A DNA stretch of 64,000 bases from Tillus elongatus (lineage: Eukaryota; Arthropoda; Insecta; Coleoptera; Cleridae), in contig OZ023267.1 in NCBI GenBank assembly GCA_964006375.1, positions 29,599,869-29,663,868 on the forward strand, read 5' to 3'. The notes under the pieces are model-generated. The model had not been told where the DNA came from. It ran no database searches and saw nothing but the letters and a program-made list of their open reading frames with translations. Below, in pieces: positions 25,979-37,239 of the stretch. Positions within the stretch are counted from its first letter, which is position 1. Every line of letters starts with the position of its first letter. Made by a program: the position numbers and the translations under genes.

Positions 25979-26534
25979 AAGAAAAAAAAAGCCACCTATG
26001 CCTGTGTTTGGAGTTAATACCTATTGAATAAACAGGTTATCTCTCATGGTTCTGTGCAATGCTAATAATTTAAAAATATTTCAGTATTAATACAGTAGCC
26101 CCCCAATCAGAGATTTCTACAACTACCACTCTTGAATCTTGCTCTTAAACCTCTTCAGATGTCAATTTTTGTCTTCAGGTCGCCATATTTTAGAAACTAT
26201 TAGAGATAAGTACCAACTATGGTATAATAGAATTTAACAAGGAACCTAAACTGTGATAATAAATCGGGTGTTCTCTTTGAAATGAGGAAGTTGGTGTTCA
26301 CTACCGGTGTATCCGGAAACGATGCGAAGCTATAACTATTTTCTTTGAATAGATAATTACAGAAAACATACCCCTAGAAACTTTCAGATTTCAAATCAGA
26401 GTAGTTCCCGGCTAACGGTCCAAGTTCGCAGGACACCTGTATACATGCTTAAAAAATTCATATAAAGAAAAACGTTTAAAAAAAAGTCAAGTGTAATACA
26501 AAACTATGACTTATTTTGAGTTACAGATACATAC

Positions 26535-26925
26535 CTTTGATAGGTACTCTTTTGTTAGGAGCCCCTTCATAATGGGGCAGCTCTGGTTCAGCAGGCAATT
26601 TATGCCATGGGGTATTATCACGCAGGCCACTTTCCTGAACTTTATCTTGATGCTTCTTCGTTTGTAGATGTAAGAGAAGCTCTTTAGCTGTTTTAGGAAA
26701 GTTATCACACACACGACACCAATGTAATTCAGGATCGTAATGTACATAATTGTACTTGCCATCCGATGGAGTTTCAACTTTCTCAGATTTGATGGTTTGT
26801 AATTCCGGCGGAGTATCCTCTGGCAACTGCGCCTCAAGGTCTTGAATTTTCATGCCGTCTTTAATGATGCTTGAGAGCATCTCGATAACATTATGTATGG
26901 CTTTAATTTTGCTTTGGATTTCATC
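26535..26925 (-). CDS. Zinc-finger gene, exon 5 (first zinc finger)
   Basis: 391 bases, acceptor TTTTGCAG before 26925, donor GTATGT at 26534-26529, ending in phase 1 (G completes Gly of the next exon). It starts with a helix, DEIQSKIKAIHNVIEMLSSI, continuing the coiled coil of exon 4. It then reads YNYVHYDPELHWCRVCDNFP followed by KTAKELLLHLQTKKHQ, a Cys-x2-Cys-x12-His-x5-His matrin-type finger. It ends with PTHYEGAP-like linker text and KRVPIK. The pair of fingers separated by about 60 residues is the signature of this protein. Confidence 0.9.
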
Positions 26926-27499
26926 CTGCAAAAGAAAAGACACGATGAAGCAAACGACCAGGAAATTTAAAAGTATCTGCTTTAAAAACAGGAATACATA
27001 CTGCAACTGTAAAATCTCCACAGCCTTAATTACTTTGAAATAAAATTTAGTAAAACAGTGAAGTATAGAGTTCTCAATGAGCCTGCCATCTCCCAAGCCA
27101 AAACTGTGGAACAAAAAAGTGCTACCAAAGTGTTTTCTCTAATTGGCCAACAATTCACGTTTAATCAAGGCTCTCATTTACAAAATACTTTGTTATCCAT
27201 TTAAATCTAAAAATGTTGGAGATTTCTGGAGAGCGTAAAATCAATTTATAAAATTTCCAAGTGTAAAATGACAATAAATACTGTTTATTCAGTAAAGAAT
27301 AAGACCAGAAAATATTTCTATTGTAAATTCCTCCCCAAAATAGTTATGTTAATGTAAGAGGTAAGCACCGAAATTTCCCGGCTTGACACAGATCCAGGGT
27401 ATCACAGCCTGTCAAATTTTGGTAAGACATTGGTTCAAGTCTTATTAGCCTTGGAAAAAACAAAAATTAATTTTATGTCAATTAGTTTTGTCATAACTG
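26926..27499. other. Intron sequence, nothing recognised
   Basis: No coding motif beyond the intron side of exon 5. Confidence 0.5.
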
Positions 27500-28175
27500 A
27501 CACTTGTTCATCATTATATCAGAAGTCACGAAAATTGAGTATAGAGCTGTTATTAAATTCCTTACCCAAGAAGGTTTTGCACCTCAAAGCATCAAAGCTC
27601 GGCTGGCTGGATTGTACAGGGAAGATTATCAGTCTTATTCTGTAGTAAAAGACTGGTCAAAACGGTTTTGCACGAGGCAGAAATACTTGACACAGAATGT
27701 CAACAGAAACAGAAATGATGGTGGAAGCGGTGATGGACAACAAGATTGCCCTTGATGAGGATCTCGTATTAAGCGGGCTTCACATTCGCAGCGCGAATTC
27801 ACGTTCGCGTTACGCGATCCCTTTGTCTCTGGACAGAAAACTTACGCGGGCTCCACATTCGCGACGTTCGCGTCCGTGATTCCTTTGTCGCGAGACAGAT
27901 ACCGACACCGGACGGGGAACACCGCGACGCGCGAACGTGAACCACGAAAACTAAGCGAAAACCTCCACACTCCCATTCGCGGCCTTCGCGCCGCGAGTGT
28001 GGAGTGCGCTTTAGGGGATCGACGCTTGAAAGTGAAAAAATTATCAAAAATATCAGGAATTTCAGATGCAAGCGTCGACTGAAGCCTCCATAAACATTTA
28101 GGCATCAATAAAATTACTGCAAGGTGGGTCCGCAAACATCCTTCAGCAGTTCAGCGCCAGCGTTGAATGTACCTA
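27500..28175 (+). pseudogene. mariner-type transposase, N-terminal part
   Basis: Reads KIEYRAVIKFLTQEGFAPQS, IKARLAGLYREDYQSYSVV and IALDEDLVL, then after an inserted MITE GDRRLKVKKLSKISGIS and INKITARWVRKHPSAV. These are the two HTH motifs and the linker of a mariner transposase (usual form ARWVPRLL). LINE A copy 4 cuts it at about 28180, and the C-terminal part reappears at 29395. About 90 codons of the central domain, including the first catalytic Asp, are missing. Confidence 0.85.
27772..28010. mobile_element. PIF/Harbinger-type MITE inside mariner
   Basis: A 239-base GC-rich insert has inverted ends AGCGGGCTTCACATTCGC and AGCGCACTCCACACTCGC, and a TTA duplication (27769-27771, 28011-28013), the PIF/Harbinger target. 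Removing it with one TTA restores the mariner frame exactly (DLVL-GDRRLK). A second copy of the terminal motif, GCGGGCTCCACATTCGCGAC, begins at about 27846 inside it, so the left end is duplicated. Confidence 0.85.
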
Positions 28176-28181
28176 GTTCTT

Positions 28182-29395
28182 TTTATTTATGTATTGAATA
28201 CATGCCCAACAGGATAATCCCTTTAATAGGGCACCAAACAAAAAGAACAATATGAACAAAAAATACTTCTAAAAACAAAAATAAAATACTGTGCAAAACA
28301 TCACAAGGCAGAAATTCCACAAAACAGTACATATAATGGTCCTAATAACCGACAAAGTAAGATAAAGCCACCCTACGAATAACCGCAGCCTTATCCGAAT
28401 AGAAGTCGCACAAGTTTGCAATGTCATTAAAGTCAGAGCTCATTGTATACACAGGTGATTTCATATACAAGTTAGTCCTTGGTATTGGAGGCTTAAACAC
28501 TTTCACCACTCTAGATGCAGCCTGTGGAACTGAGAAATTTAATTGCATCAATAAGTCTGGACAAGCCACTTTACCATGAAACAAGTTATGCGGGAACATC
28601 ACAGGTGCAACTTTTCTATGCGAATACAAACTAGGTACGCCAGCTTGCATCAGCAATTGGCCATGATCGCATCCTCTCTGTGGATAGGTACCAGAGGCCC
28701 TATATACAATGTGTTTTAAAAACTTACGCTGAACATCTTCCTGAGCACCAATATGAACACTATAAAAGGGATCAAAAACCAAGCTACAATATTCAAGCCT
28801 CGATCGAATGTAGGCAAAATAGAGAATTTTCAAGCTATCCAAATTGGAAAATGATCTGCCATTCCTCATAATGAAACCCATCAACTTCAAACATGATGCC
28901 GTAATTGTTTGAATATGTCCAGTGAAGCTTAAATGTTTATCATATATCCTTGTGCGTTTCAGTCCTAGCCAGTGGTACACCACCCACTTTGTAGGGAAAA
29001 GCTATACTGCTGGTTTTTCTAGTGTATGTCATCACTTTACACTTCGAGACATTTAATTCAAGCCTGTTCTCAACACACCACAGCTGCAAGTTGTCAAGGT
29101 TCATCTGCAGTCTTGAACAGTCACCAATATCGTGTACACTGGAGTATAATTTGAGATCATCAGCAAATAATAGATGATTACCAGAAATTACAGAGCTTAA
29201 GTCGTTGATAAATAACAAAAAGAGGAGTGGTACAAGATTGGAACCCTGTGGAACGCCGGAACTAGCAGTGAAGGGTTCAAACTTAAATCTATTATAAAAA
29301 AACATATTGCACACGGTGAGTCAAGTAGGATCCAGCCGACCATCAAAGCCCGCCAAATGCAGCTTCTACAGAAGTACTGAATGGTCAGGTCAGGT
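28182..29395 (-). mobile_element. LINE A copy 4, inserted in mariner
   Basis: The minus strand gives ASSGVPQGSNLVPLLFLLFI, LLFADDLKLYSSVHDIGDCS (29320-28940) and, after a small deletion near 28950, the C-terminal domain to ALSYFVGY (28983-28342). The tail at 28182 has the family AATAAATAAAT form. Truncated on the 5' side near 29395 at ACTGAATGGTCA. Confidence 0.85.
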
Positions 29396-29850
29396 CAGTC
29401 GATAAAACAGTGACGATTTTATGGGAGTGTGGGGGTATTTTTCTCATACACTTTAAAGAATGCAACACCACAGTCAAGGGGGCATATTATGCAACACCTC
29501 TGCATAAACTACAATAAAATATTTGGAAAAAAGACGTGGCAAACTGACCAGTTAGCTCCATGACAATGCACCTGTGCACACTGCTGGAATTGCCCAAGTC
29601 GCAATTCGTGACTGGTTTCGAACCAATTGGGACTACTACCTATTTGGGAATTTGAAAAAGTTCATTTGCAGGTGCCATTTTAGTGATGACGAGGAGGTGA
29701 AAGCTGCAGTTTGGGCACATTTTGAGGACAAACCAAAGGAAGAATATTTTTTAGGGGTATCGAATTGTTGCTCAAACGATGTAATAAGTGCATTGATGTT
29801 AGGGGGGGGGGGGGGGGGGGCTATATTGAAAAATCAAATTTAATTGTGAG
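29395..29850 (+). pseudogene. mariner-type transposase, C-terminal part
   Basis: Reads TILWECGGIFLIHFKECNTT, the start of the catalytic core, then HTAGIAQVAIRDWF and YYLFGNLKKF, then FSDDEEVKAAVWAHFEDKPK. Compared with usual mariner proteins, about 13 codons including the third catalytic Asp (the SPDLAPSD region) are deleted between RDWF and YYLF. A run of about 18 G occurs at 29802-29819 near the 3' end. Same element as 27500-28175. Confidence 0.8.
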
Positions 29851-29975
29851 TCTACGCCGTTTCTTTCATGGTCAGGGAGGAAAATGTTGGCGCTTACCTC
29901 CTAAATGCGGTTTGTATTGTGTAAATGAGCATGTAAAGCCCTGAACAATTTTAATGTTAAATTTTCAATAAATAC

Positions 29976-30160
29976 CTGCAGTTTTTCGTTCTCCCTGATG
30001 ATAGCATCAAGATCACGCACTGGCGAATCTTGGGAGAGAAGATCTTGCTTCTGGATTTTCAGCAATTCAAGTTCTCGCTTCAAAACGCTCACCTTACGCA
30101 CATAATCTTCTCTTTGCTTGATGAGCTGTGACTTCTGTTGCTGAATTTCCTGTGCAACGG
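29976..30160 (-). CDS. Zinc-finger gene, exon 4 (coiled coil)
   Basis: 185 bases; acceptor CTTTTAG before 30160, donor GTATTT at 29975-29970. Two bases complete an Ala codon begun in exon 3. It encodes VAQEIQQQKSQLIKQREDYV, RKVSVLKRELELLKIQKQDL, and LSQDSPVRDLDAIIRENEKL, with heptad-like Leu/Val/Ile spacing typical of a parallel coiled coil that probably mediates self-association. It ends in phase 0. Flanked by a 13.1 kb intron upstream in the gene and a 3.05 kb one downstream. Confidence 0.88.
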
Positions 30161-30934
30161 CTAAAAGTAAGAAATATTCATCATTTATTGCAAAACAAAT
30201 TTCAAACACGATGATTTCAGTAAAACAATATTGTTTGAATGCTTAAGACAGGATCATATTATCAGTGATCGTACGTTTAAGGCACAACAAATTGGTTATG
30301 GAAAATATTGTTTCAGGCATGTTACCTTTCAGATTGGGATTGTCAGAAAGAGTAGCATGCCTCACACTATAACCGAAGAAATAGACATGTATACTAGCCT
30401 TTAGACCACAATCAAACATTATAATACTCAAACAGATGATTTATATTGAAAGAATTTTCTCAAATTGTTTGCAGAGCTTGGCAGCTGTCCTGGGATGGTA
30501 TGGATTAGCTTCAAGATGTTGATTCTATGCTAAAACTCTTCTATTCCAGAATTTATGAGTTCTTCATCTTCCCAGAACTGCTCCAAGTGCATTTTATCAG
30601 TATCCTTGGTTTGCCAAAGAAATAAAATCCAATATCAAATATAAATATACATCAAATATAAATATGCATTGTGACGTAAGTGCAAGAAATCTGGAGATGT
30701 AGAGTTTTTGGATAAATTTAGGGAGGCGAGGCAAAAACTTAAGCGAGACATCTTCCTCAAGTAAAATACTTCCGAAGCGTTGAAAGAGAGGCTAGGTCTA
30801 ACCGTAAAAAGTTCTGAAACCGTTGTTGTAGTCACTGCCAAAATGTTTCTATTGATAGTTTTGCTTCTTATTTGATGTTCTGGTTTCACATCCATCTCAT
30901 CACCTGTAAGCACCCAGCTGGTTCTAGTGACATC
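30161..30934. other. Intron DNA, no clear gene
   Basis: A minus frame at 30913-30635 has no recognisable motif. From about 30690 the plus strand may already be LINE F 5' sequence. Confidence 0.4.
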
Positions 30935-32345
30935 ACAATGTTGATGCCATTGCAGATGCTGAAATCATTGCAGCTGCTAAGAGAATTAAGGCTAACATGT
31001 CTTGTGGACATAACCTAGTTTCTAGCTTCTTGGGACAGGGCTGCTTATGATTTTTTTTAACCCACTTAAGAAAATTTTAAATTAATTCTTAGCTCAGACA
31101 CCTTTCCTACGATTTAGAAGCTGTGAAGTTTTTCCTATCTTCAAGGTGGGGGGTAACAGTTATCCATCAAACTTAGCCATACTGTGTGTCTTCTGTATGA
31201 TTTTCGAGGCTGGCATTTTCAGCAAATATTGTCTTACATCAAAAATAGACTCCCCATTTCTCAGCATGGTTCCATTTTGGGGAGACTGACTGTGATAAAT
31301 TTAGATAACATTACACAGTCCATCTACTTTCGACTGCTCTTCACAGGTTGATGTTGTCTATACTGATCTATCCAAGGCTCTCGACTAATCTAAGTCATTC
31401 TGTTTTAATTGACAGGATGATGGCTATCGGATTCTCAGAGGGCTTGCTTGGTCTGTTCAGATCTTACCTGGATGAAGGGAAGCAATTTTTGAGGTTAGGC
31501 GCTTCATATTTAACATATATAACATAACTTCGGAGTGCTGCAGGGCTCCATACTCGGTCCACTACTGTTTAATATATTTATAGACCCTGTTAAACCTGTT
31601 CCGTTTTTAATGTATGCAGATAAGTGCTGTGTGATGTGCTTTACTCCAAATAAGCAGCCAATTACTTTAGTTACAATTTAAGATAGTTTTGACAGTTGGT
31701 CGCCCCAGGACAGTTAGGCACCTCAGAATTATTTTTGATGGAACTCTATTTTTTAAACGACACAATGAACAGACTGTTAGTTCTGCTTACAAAACTGTTA
31801 GGTTTCTAATAAAAAACAGCAAAAATGTATCTGATACTCATTCATTTCGCTTTTGTCGTCTAGTTAGGAGCCAACTTGAATATGGCTCAGCTGTGTGAGC
31901 TCCTACTTATGAGATTTGTGGCAAACCTTACATCAGTACAAAGCTTATAAAATTTATTAGCCACTGAGAATATGGTCGATATCCTTCTGTTGGTTTTGCT
32001 GATAAAAGTTTACTTCTTTGCTTTTAACTGGCAAGAATCTGGAGAGGTGAAGGCAGTGCAGTTTCGTAACATTTTTATATAAATAAGTTGATTCTGTATT
32101 TGATTGCCGAAGCCTGCTTCAGCAACTTAATTCAACGTGTCTCAAGTTACTGCACGTTTTCCAGGCACATTCTATCTCCCCACAGCTCATACACGATTGC
32201 TGCAATCATCTCCAGTTTACCAGGTGTGCAATGGTTACAGACGGCCTAGATATCTCCAAAAGATGTAACTAGTGGATCTATCTTTGGTATAATTTGTTTA
32301 ATTGCGATTTCCTTTTGTGTATCAGCCTCTCGTTAATTTGGCTTT
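30935..32345 (+). mobile_element. LINE F, strongly decayed, related to LINE A
   Basis: Pieces align with LINE A in order: AEIIAAAKRIKANMSCGHNL near 30955, VDVVYTDLSKALD near 31350, VLQGSILGPLLFNIFI near 31535, LMYADKCCVM at the catalytic box (YADK in place of YADD) near 31610, and the C-terminal VRHLRIIFDGTLFFKRH and FCRLVRSQLEYGSAV at 31689-31898. Stops and frameshifts are frequent. It is older than the LINE A copies. Confidence 0.75.
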
Positions 32346-33602
32346 TTAAGTTGTTCGATGGTATATCATATATATATAAATAAAGATATAAACTAAAATA
32401 AACTCTACTTGACAATCCAAACAAATCGTGCATCTACCCGAACTAGAACGTGTTGTGCCTGATAGTATGATCCAGCCTTGACAGTAAGTCATTCAACCTT
32501 GTTTTTTATAGTGGGCATAAAAACAGTACAAAGTTGGGAAACTAATAACAATTTACATTTGAGTACATGTAATTTTGAATAGTTTGAAAGAAATCCAAAT
32601 TGAAATTTGACATTTATTTTAACACAAAAATAAGCTAAACTCGGAAAGTGGATCATTGAAAAAAAATCTATATAGATTAGATTATCATTGTTTTTAAGGA
32701 ACTCCAAACCTTTCAGCATGGTGCTAAAACCTAGCTGCCTAATAAAATATCATTAATTAGATTAAACTTGTAATTTTATGAAATATAATAAATTTAAATG
32801 CAGCATATTGGTTTCAACTTCATACTACTTTTGTAACAACACTAGTATGTGATATATCTGCACACATCAGTTTTAACCGGAATAAACATTTAGTAATGGT
32901 AACAGTGTCAGTGGACACAACCTATTTTGTGGATTTGTACCATATACTGAAGGTTCAGTGGCACATTATTCTTTCTACATGATCAATAAGCAGAGTCTCG
33001 TTCTCCTGAGTGAAATGGGACCAGAGGTAACTTGCATTACAAAAAATCTCACATGTTACAGATCAACACTGAACCTGCATGAAGCAAGCATCGCTGTACT
33101 TGCTTCCGGAATATTCTGGTGATGACATAATAAGCTTTGTGTCTAGTTTTTCCATATCACGTAAATAATTTTACATGTTACACATGATATATCGTTAAAT
33201 TATTATGTTCAAAAATACATCCGTTGTTGTACTTGTGAGAAATATTAAGTTCTTGGGTTGAGCCACTACAAAGATTGTTTACATGGTGTTACACTTTGTA
33301 TGTATGTGTACAAAATCACCATAGTTTACTTGTATATGTACATCTAAGCAGTTATCTTCAATCTTGCTACTGCACGAATGAAATCTTGCCTGAATGATAT
33401 GAGATGCAAAGATTCATAGTTTAACTCGAATTATGCATAAGCTGAGATTAATAGACACAAAAGAATAAGACTATACTGTATAAAAATTAAATGAAGTCTC
33501 CAATGGTTAAAAAAAGGATGATTACCAAAGACAAAATGAACCAATTTGATAGTAACAGATTTAAGGATCTTTTCGTTTGTTTGAGCTTTACAAAATAGTA
33601 TA
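32346..33602. other. AT-rich intron DNA, nothing recognised
   Basis: No coding homology, tail or inverted repeat noticed. Confidence 0.5.
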
Positions 33603-33839
33603 TACAGTAAGTCCTCGCATAATGTCGTCTCATTTAAAGTTGTTTCATTATAACGTCGCAGTTTGTTGTTATGGCAAATGTATCGTTTAACGTTGAACTG
33701 ATTCGGTATAACGTTGTAATTCAAAAAAAGTCTAAAATAGTAGGTAAAAAAGGAGTACATAATATAATGTATGTACATAATACATATGTAAATGAATACT
33801 GTTTTTTTTTAAATCATTTTACAGTCACAAATATCTACA

Positions 33840-35214
33840 TATGTATGTAGTAGAAAGCTTTCTACTACAAAATAATCTGTTTCAGATGGGTAGCTTTTTC
33901 TACAAGAAACCAAATAGAAGATGGACGTGGAAAAGCCCCGATGGGAAAACAAGAAACGAAATAGACTTTATCATCACATATAAAAAACACATAATAAAAG
34001 ACGTGACTGTCCTAAATAGGTTTGCTACTGGGAGCGACCACAGGCTTGTTCGAGCAAAAGTAGCTATTGACATTGGCAAAGAACGACAAAAAATGATCCA
34101 AAAGAGCAATAAATGAAATTTACTAATAAATCCAGCAGATGTAAATAGATTTGAACAATGGATCACCACTAAATTAACCAAGGCTGAAATAGAACACACC
34201 ATTGGTAACGACATCAACAAACTGAATAATATCATCACAACCACAATAACTGAAGCCAAAAGTCGGCACTGCTCAACAAATCAAAGGGAAGAAAAACTAA
34301 GCAGGGAGACCAAACTGCTCATAGAAAAAATAAGGGATATGAGGTCAAAAAGCTATGCGTCTGAAGATGTATGAAGAGAAATAAATAAACAAATTTCAAA
34401 AGGCATCCGATGCGACGTGAGAGCTTTTAGACACAACCAAATCAAAGATACCATAGACAACAACAAGGGTATGAAAGTTCTACGTAGAAAGCTTGACAAT
34501 GGAAAGAGACAAATAATAAAACTTAAAAATGCATAAGGGCACACATCGACAAACAGGAATTATATTCCAAATATAGTGGAAGAGTTTTATGGAATGCTAT
34601 ATAAAAGCCAAAGTGATATAAGTCTACATCTAGAATCTGACATACTAACCCGTAAAAAAGGTGTGGTTAACCAAGGCTTGGAAATACTGATGGAAATATC
34701 ACTAGATGAGATTAAACTAGCACTGAAAAAGATGAAAAATAAAAAATCGCCCGGAGAAGACTGCATGGTTTCCGATGCGATATAGATTGGTGGTCCTTGC
34801 TTGCTCAAAAAAATCAACCTTTGTCTTTTCAATAGTACGATACCAGGAAAGTGGCACAATACCATCGTAATACTGGTCCACAAGAAAGGAGACATCTTGA
34901 ACCTAGAAAATTACAGGCAGATAAGTCTACTTAGCCACCTCTGCAAATTATGTACTAGAATAATTACCACACGACTTGAAAAGAAGTTGGACTTTGTCCA
35001 GCCAGTGGAACAAGCCGGTTTTTGAAGTGGGTTTGGAACCAATGATCACCTCCAGAGCGTCAAAACAGTGATTGAAAAGACCATCGAATATGGCAGACCT
35101 CTTGCCCTTGCTTTTGTGGATTTCCATAAGGCTTTCAACACTGTGGAACTGGAGACGCAGTGTTGCAGTCCCTAGAAGCATGCCGTATTGACTATCGCTA
35201 CACCAAACTAATTT

Positions 35215-35297
<83 letters not shown>

Positions 35298-36225
35298 GCT
35301 ACTCTTGTGGTAAAACTACATGAAAACACGAATCCTATAAAAATTGGGAGAGGAGTACGCCAGGGAGATACGATGTCTCCAAAACTGTTTATCACCATCC
35401 TGGAATATATGTTCAAGAAGCTAGATTGGGACCAGAAAGGTCTAAGAATAGACGGCCAAAGTCGGTCAAACTTACGGTTTGCAGACGACATTGTCTTACT
35501 GGCTGACAACTTGGAAGGTATTAATCATGCTACAGGAATTTCAGGAGGCCTGTGCAACAGTAGGTCTAAAAATGAACATCGCAAAAACAAAATTTATGAC
35601 AAACCTCGTCCCTAGTAACAACCTAATTATTGAAAACTCTCGAGGTGGAATGGATAGATAAATACATATATTTGGACCACGAGATACGCATATCCAAAGC
35701 CAACCAAACATGCGAGATAAACAGAAGAGTTATACTCTCCGGGGCGGCTTACGGCAAACTTGGAGACGTTTTCAGAGGCGACCTTCTAATATGCTTGAAA
35801 AGAAAAGTTTTCAACCAATGTGTTCTACCGGTTATGACCTACGGCCCTAACCAACGCTTCTGCTAAGAAACTAAAAGTAGCACAGCGCAAAATGGAGAGG
35901 TCGATGCTTGGCGTTTCGTTACGTGACCACATTAGAAATGAAGAATTATGCAGAAGAACAGGAGTGACTGGTGTGGTCGTACATGTGGCAAAACTCAAAT
36001 GGAAGTGGACGGGACACGTGACTCGCATGCGCAATGACAGGTGGACAAAACGATTACTTGAATGGAGATCCGATAAAAGTGACAGAGGAAGACCACCAAC
36101 TCGCTGGACAGACGACATTACAAAAATTACAAAAAACTGGATTCGTAGCACTCAAGACAGAAAATAATGGATTCAACTAGGGGAGGCCTATGTCCAGCAG
36201 CGGACGCAGAGGGCTCATTGATGAT
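33840..36225 (+). mobile_element. RTE-clade LINE G with TA array in its reverse transcriptase
   Basis: Starts in the endonuclease (RWTWKSPDGKTRNEIDFIIT, TGSDHRLVRAK with the SDH motif). The RT follows: SLDEIKLALKKMKNKKSPGE, ILVHKKGDILNLENYRQISL, FVDFHKAFNTVE, GVRQGDTMSPKLFITILEYM and LRFADDIVLLADNL. The C-terminal region is the RTE hallmark: LKWKWTGHVTRMRNDRW, SDRGRPPTRWTDDI. A stop at 35022, several shifts and the TA array show it is dead. The short 3' end, with TGATGATG near 36219, also fits RTE. Confidence 0.9.
35218..35295. repeat. (TA)n array 4, inside the RTE coding sequence
   Basis: About 78 bases of TA lie between YTKLIYN and INATLVVKLHENTN. The frame is kept, so it reads as alternating Ile-Tyr. 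Confidence 0.95.
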
Positions 36226-36324
36226 GCATATTATATCCATGTCCCATGATTCGTTTTATGTCGTTTCACTTAACCTCGCGATTGGTAGGTCCCTAACTAG
36301 GACGTTAAGCGGGGACTTACTGTA

Positions 36325-37239
36325 TGTTAATTTTATCTTTTACAAGCACGACCCTACCTTTTTCTGTCAGTTACCCTGTACCATTTTATTGCTAATACAA
36401 TATTATTACTGGTTATGTATGCAAATTCATTTAAATATGAGATCATGTAACAAAACTAATTATACACATCAATTAACAACCACTTGTGTAAATATTGGGT
36501 AGGATCAACAAAATAATTTTTATATTTTACAACAAAGAATTAAAATCGTTTGTCAACATATTTATTTATATAGAAGTAACAATACAGGTTGAAATAATAT
36601 AACAGTAACGTTGGAAATATATTATACTTAAGATTTTATACAAAAGCAAATTTTAGTATAAGAAACTTATAAGCTAAACAATATTATATGAAAACGAAAA
36701 AGTACTACTTACCTAATGTCATTAATAACAATATTTTGTGTAAAATATAATTACAAAACACTAGTATTCGAATATCAAAAATTCATATAAGTAAATAGAA
36801 AAAGCTTTGTCCTTACCTAACTTTATATTCTATGAGTTCACCGATCACTTTCCCACAGATAAACAAAACACTAAAAATGTCACTAACGATTTTAGGCTGT
36901 CATGGCCGGCATTGATTCACTAAGCATGGCTGCCTGAAAAATACATGGATGTCATATCAAACAACGAGAAGGCCTTTCCACCATATATACAAGGAATTTC
37001 GGACAATGTAGCCAAATTACCGAAAAGTATTGTTAACTTTTCTGTCCACAATTAAGTTCTGTGTGATTCTAAGATCAGTAAAATTACAGACTCTTTTTAC
37101 AAGCTCAGATATATCAGACATCATGTTAATGCAGGAAAGTTTACATGGAACCAACAACGAGAAGGCTAGAGCATCGACATCTACAGTTACTGCAATCGGA
37201 ACAGTCTGCATTGGCGGAGCATGTTATTTTGGCAATATC
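36325..37239. other. AT-rich intron DNA, nothing recognised
   Basis: A frame at 37030-37245 has no recognisable motif. Confidence 0.45.

Larger units (their letters stand above)
21604..26439 (-). mobile_element. TIR transposon filling the intron, hAT-like ORF inside
   Basis: Ends CAGACGGCGTGTCCTGCGAA and, inverted, CAGGTGTCCTGCGAACTTGG are flanked by TATA on both sides (21600-21603, 26440-26443). Matching inverted segments run 21604-21775 with 26265-26439, and 23605-23760 with about 26070-26230. LINE A copy 3 sits inside the left arm and LINE D copy 1 inside the body. A hAT-like frame (25978-25514) may be its own transposase, though the TA/TATA flanks are not the 8-base duplication expected of hAT. 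Without it the host intron would be about 150 bases, like the next one. Confidence 0.7.
33605..36322. mobile_element. TIR element (CAGTAAGTCC ends) hosting an RTE
   Basis: Ends CAGTAAGTCCTCGCATAATG and, inverted at 36322, CAGTAAGTCCCCGCTTAACG are flanked by TA (33603-33604, 36323-36324). The original element seems short (about 220 bases left, 100 right) and non-coding. Its bulk is the RTE retrotransposon inserted within. TA flanks and the CAG start suit a Tc1/mariner-type or related MITE. Confidence 0.65.

Noticed and set aside
30635..30913. 92-codon minus-strand frame as a gene
   Set aside because: No recognisable motif, and the plus strand there seems to lead into LINE F.
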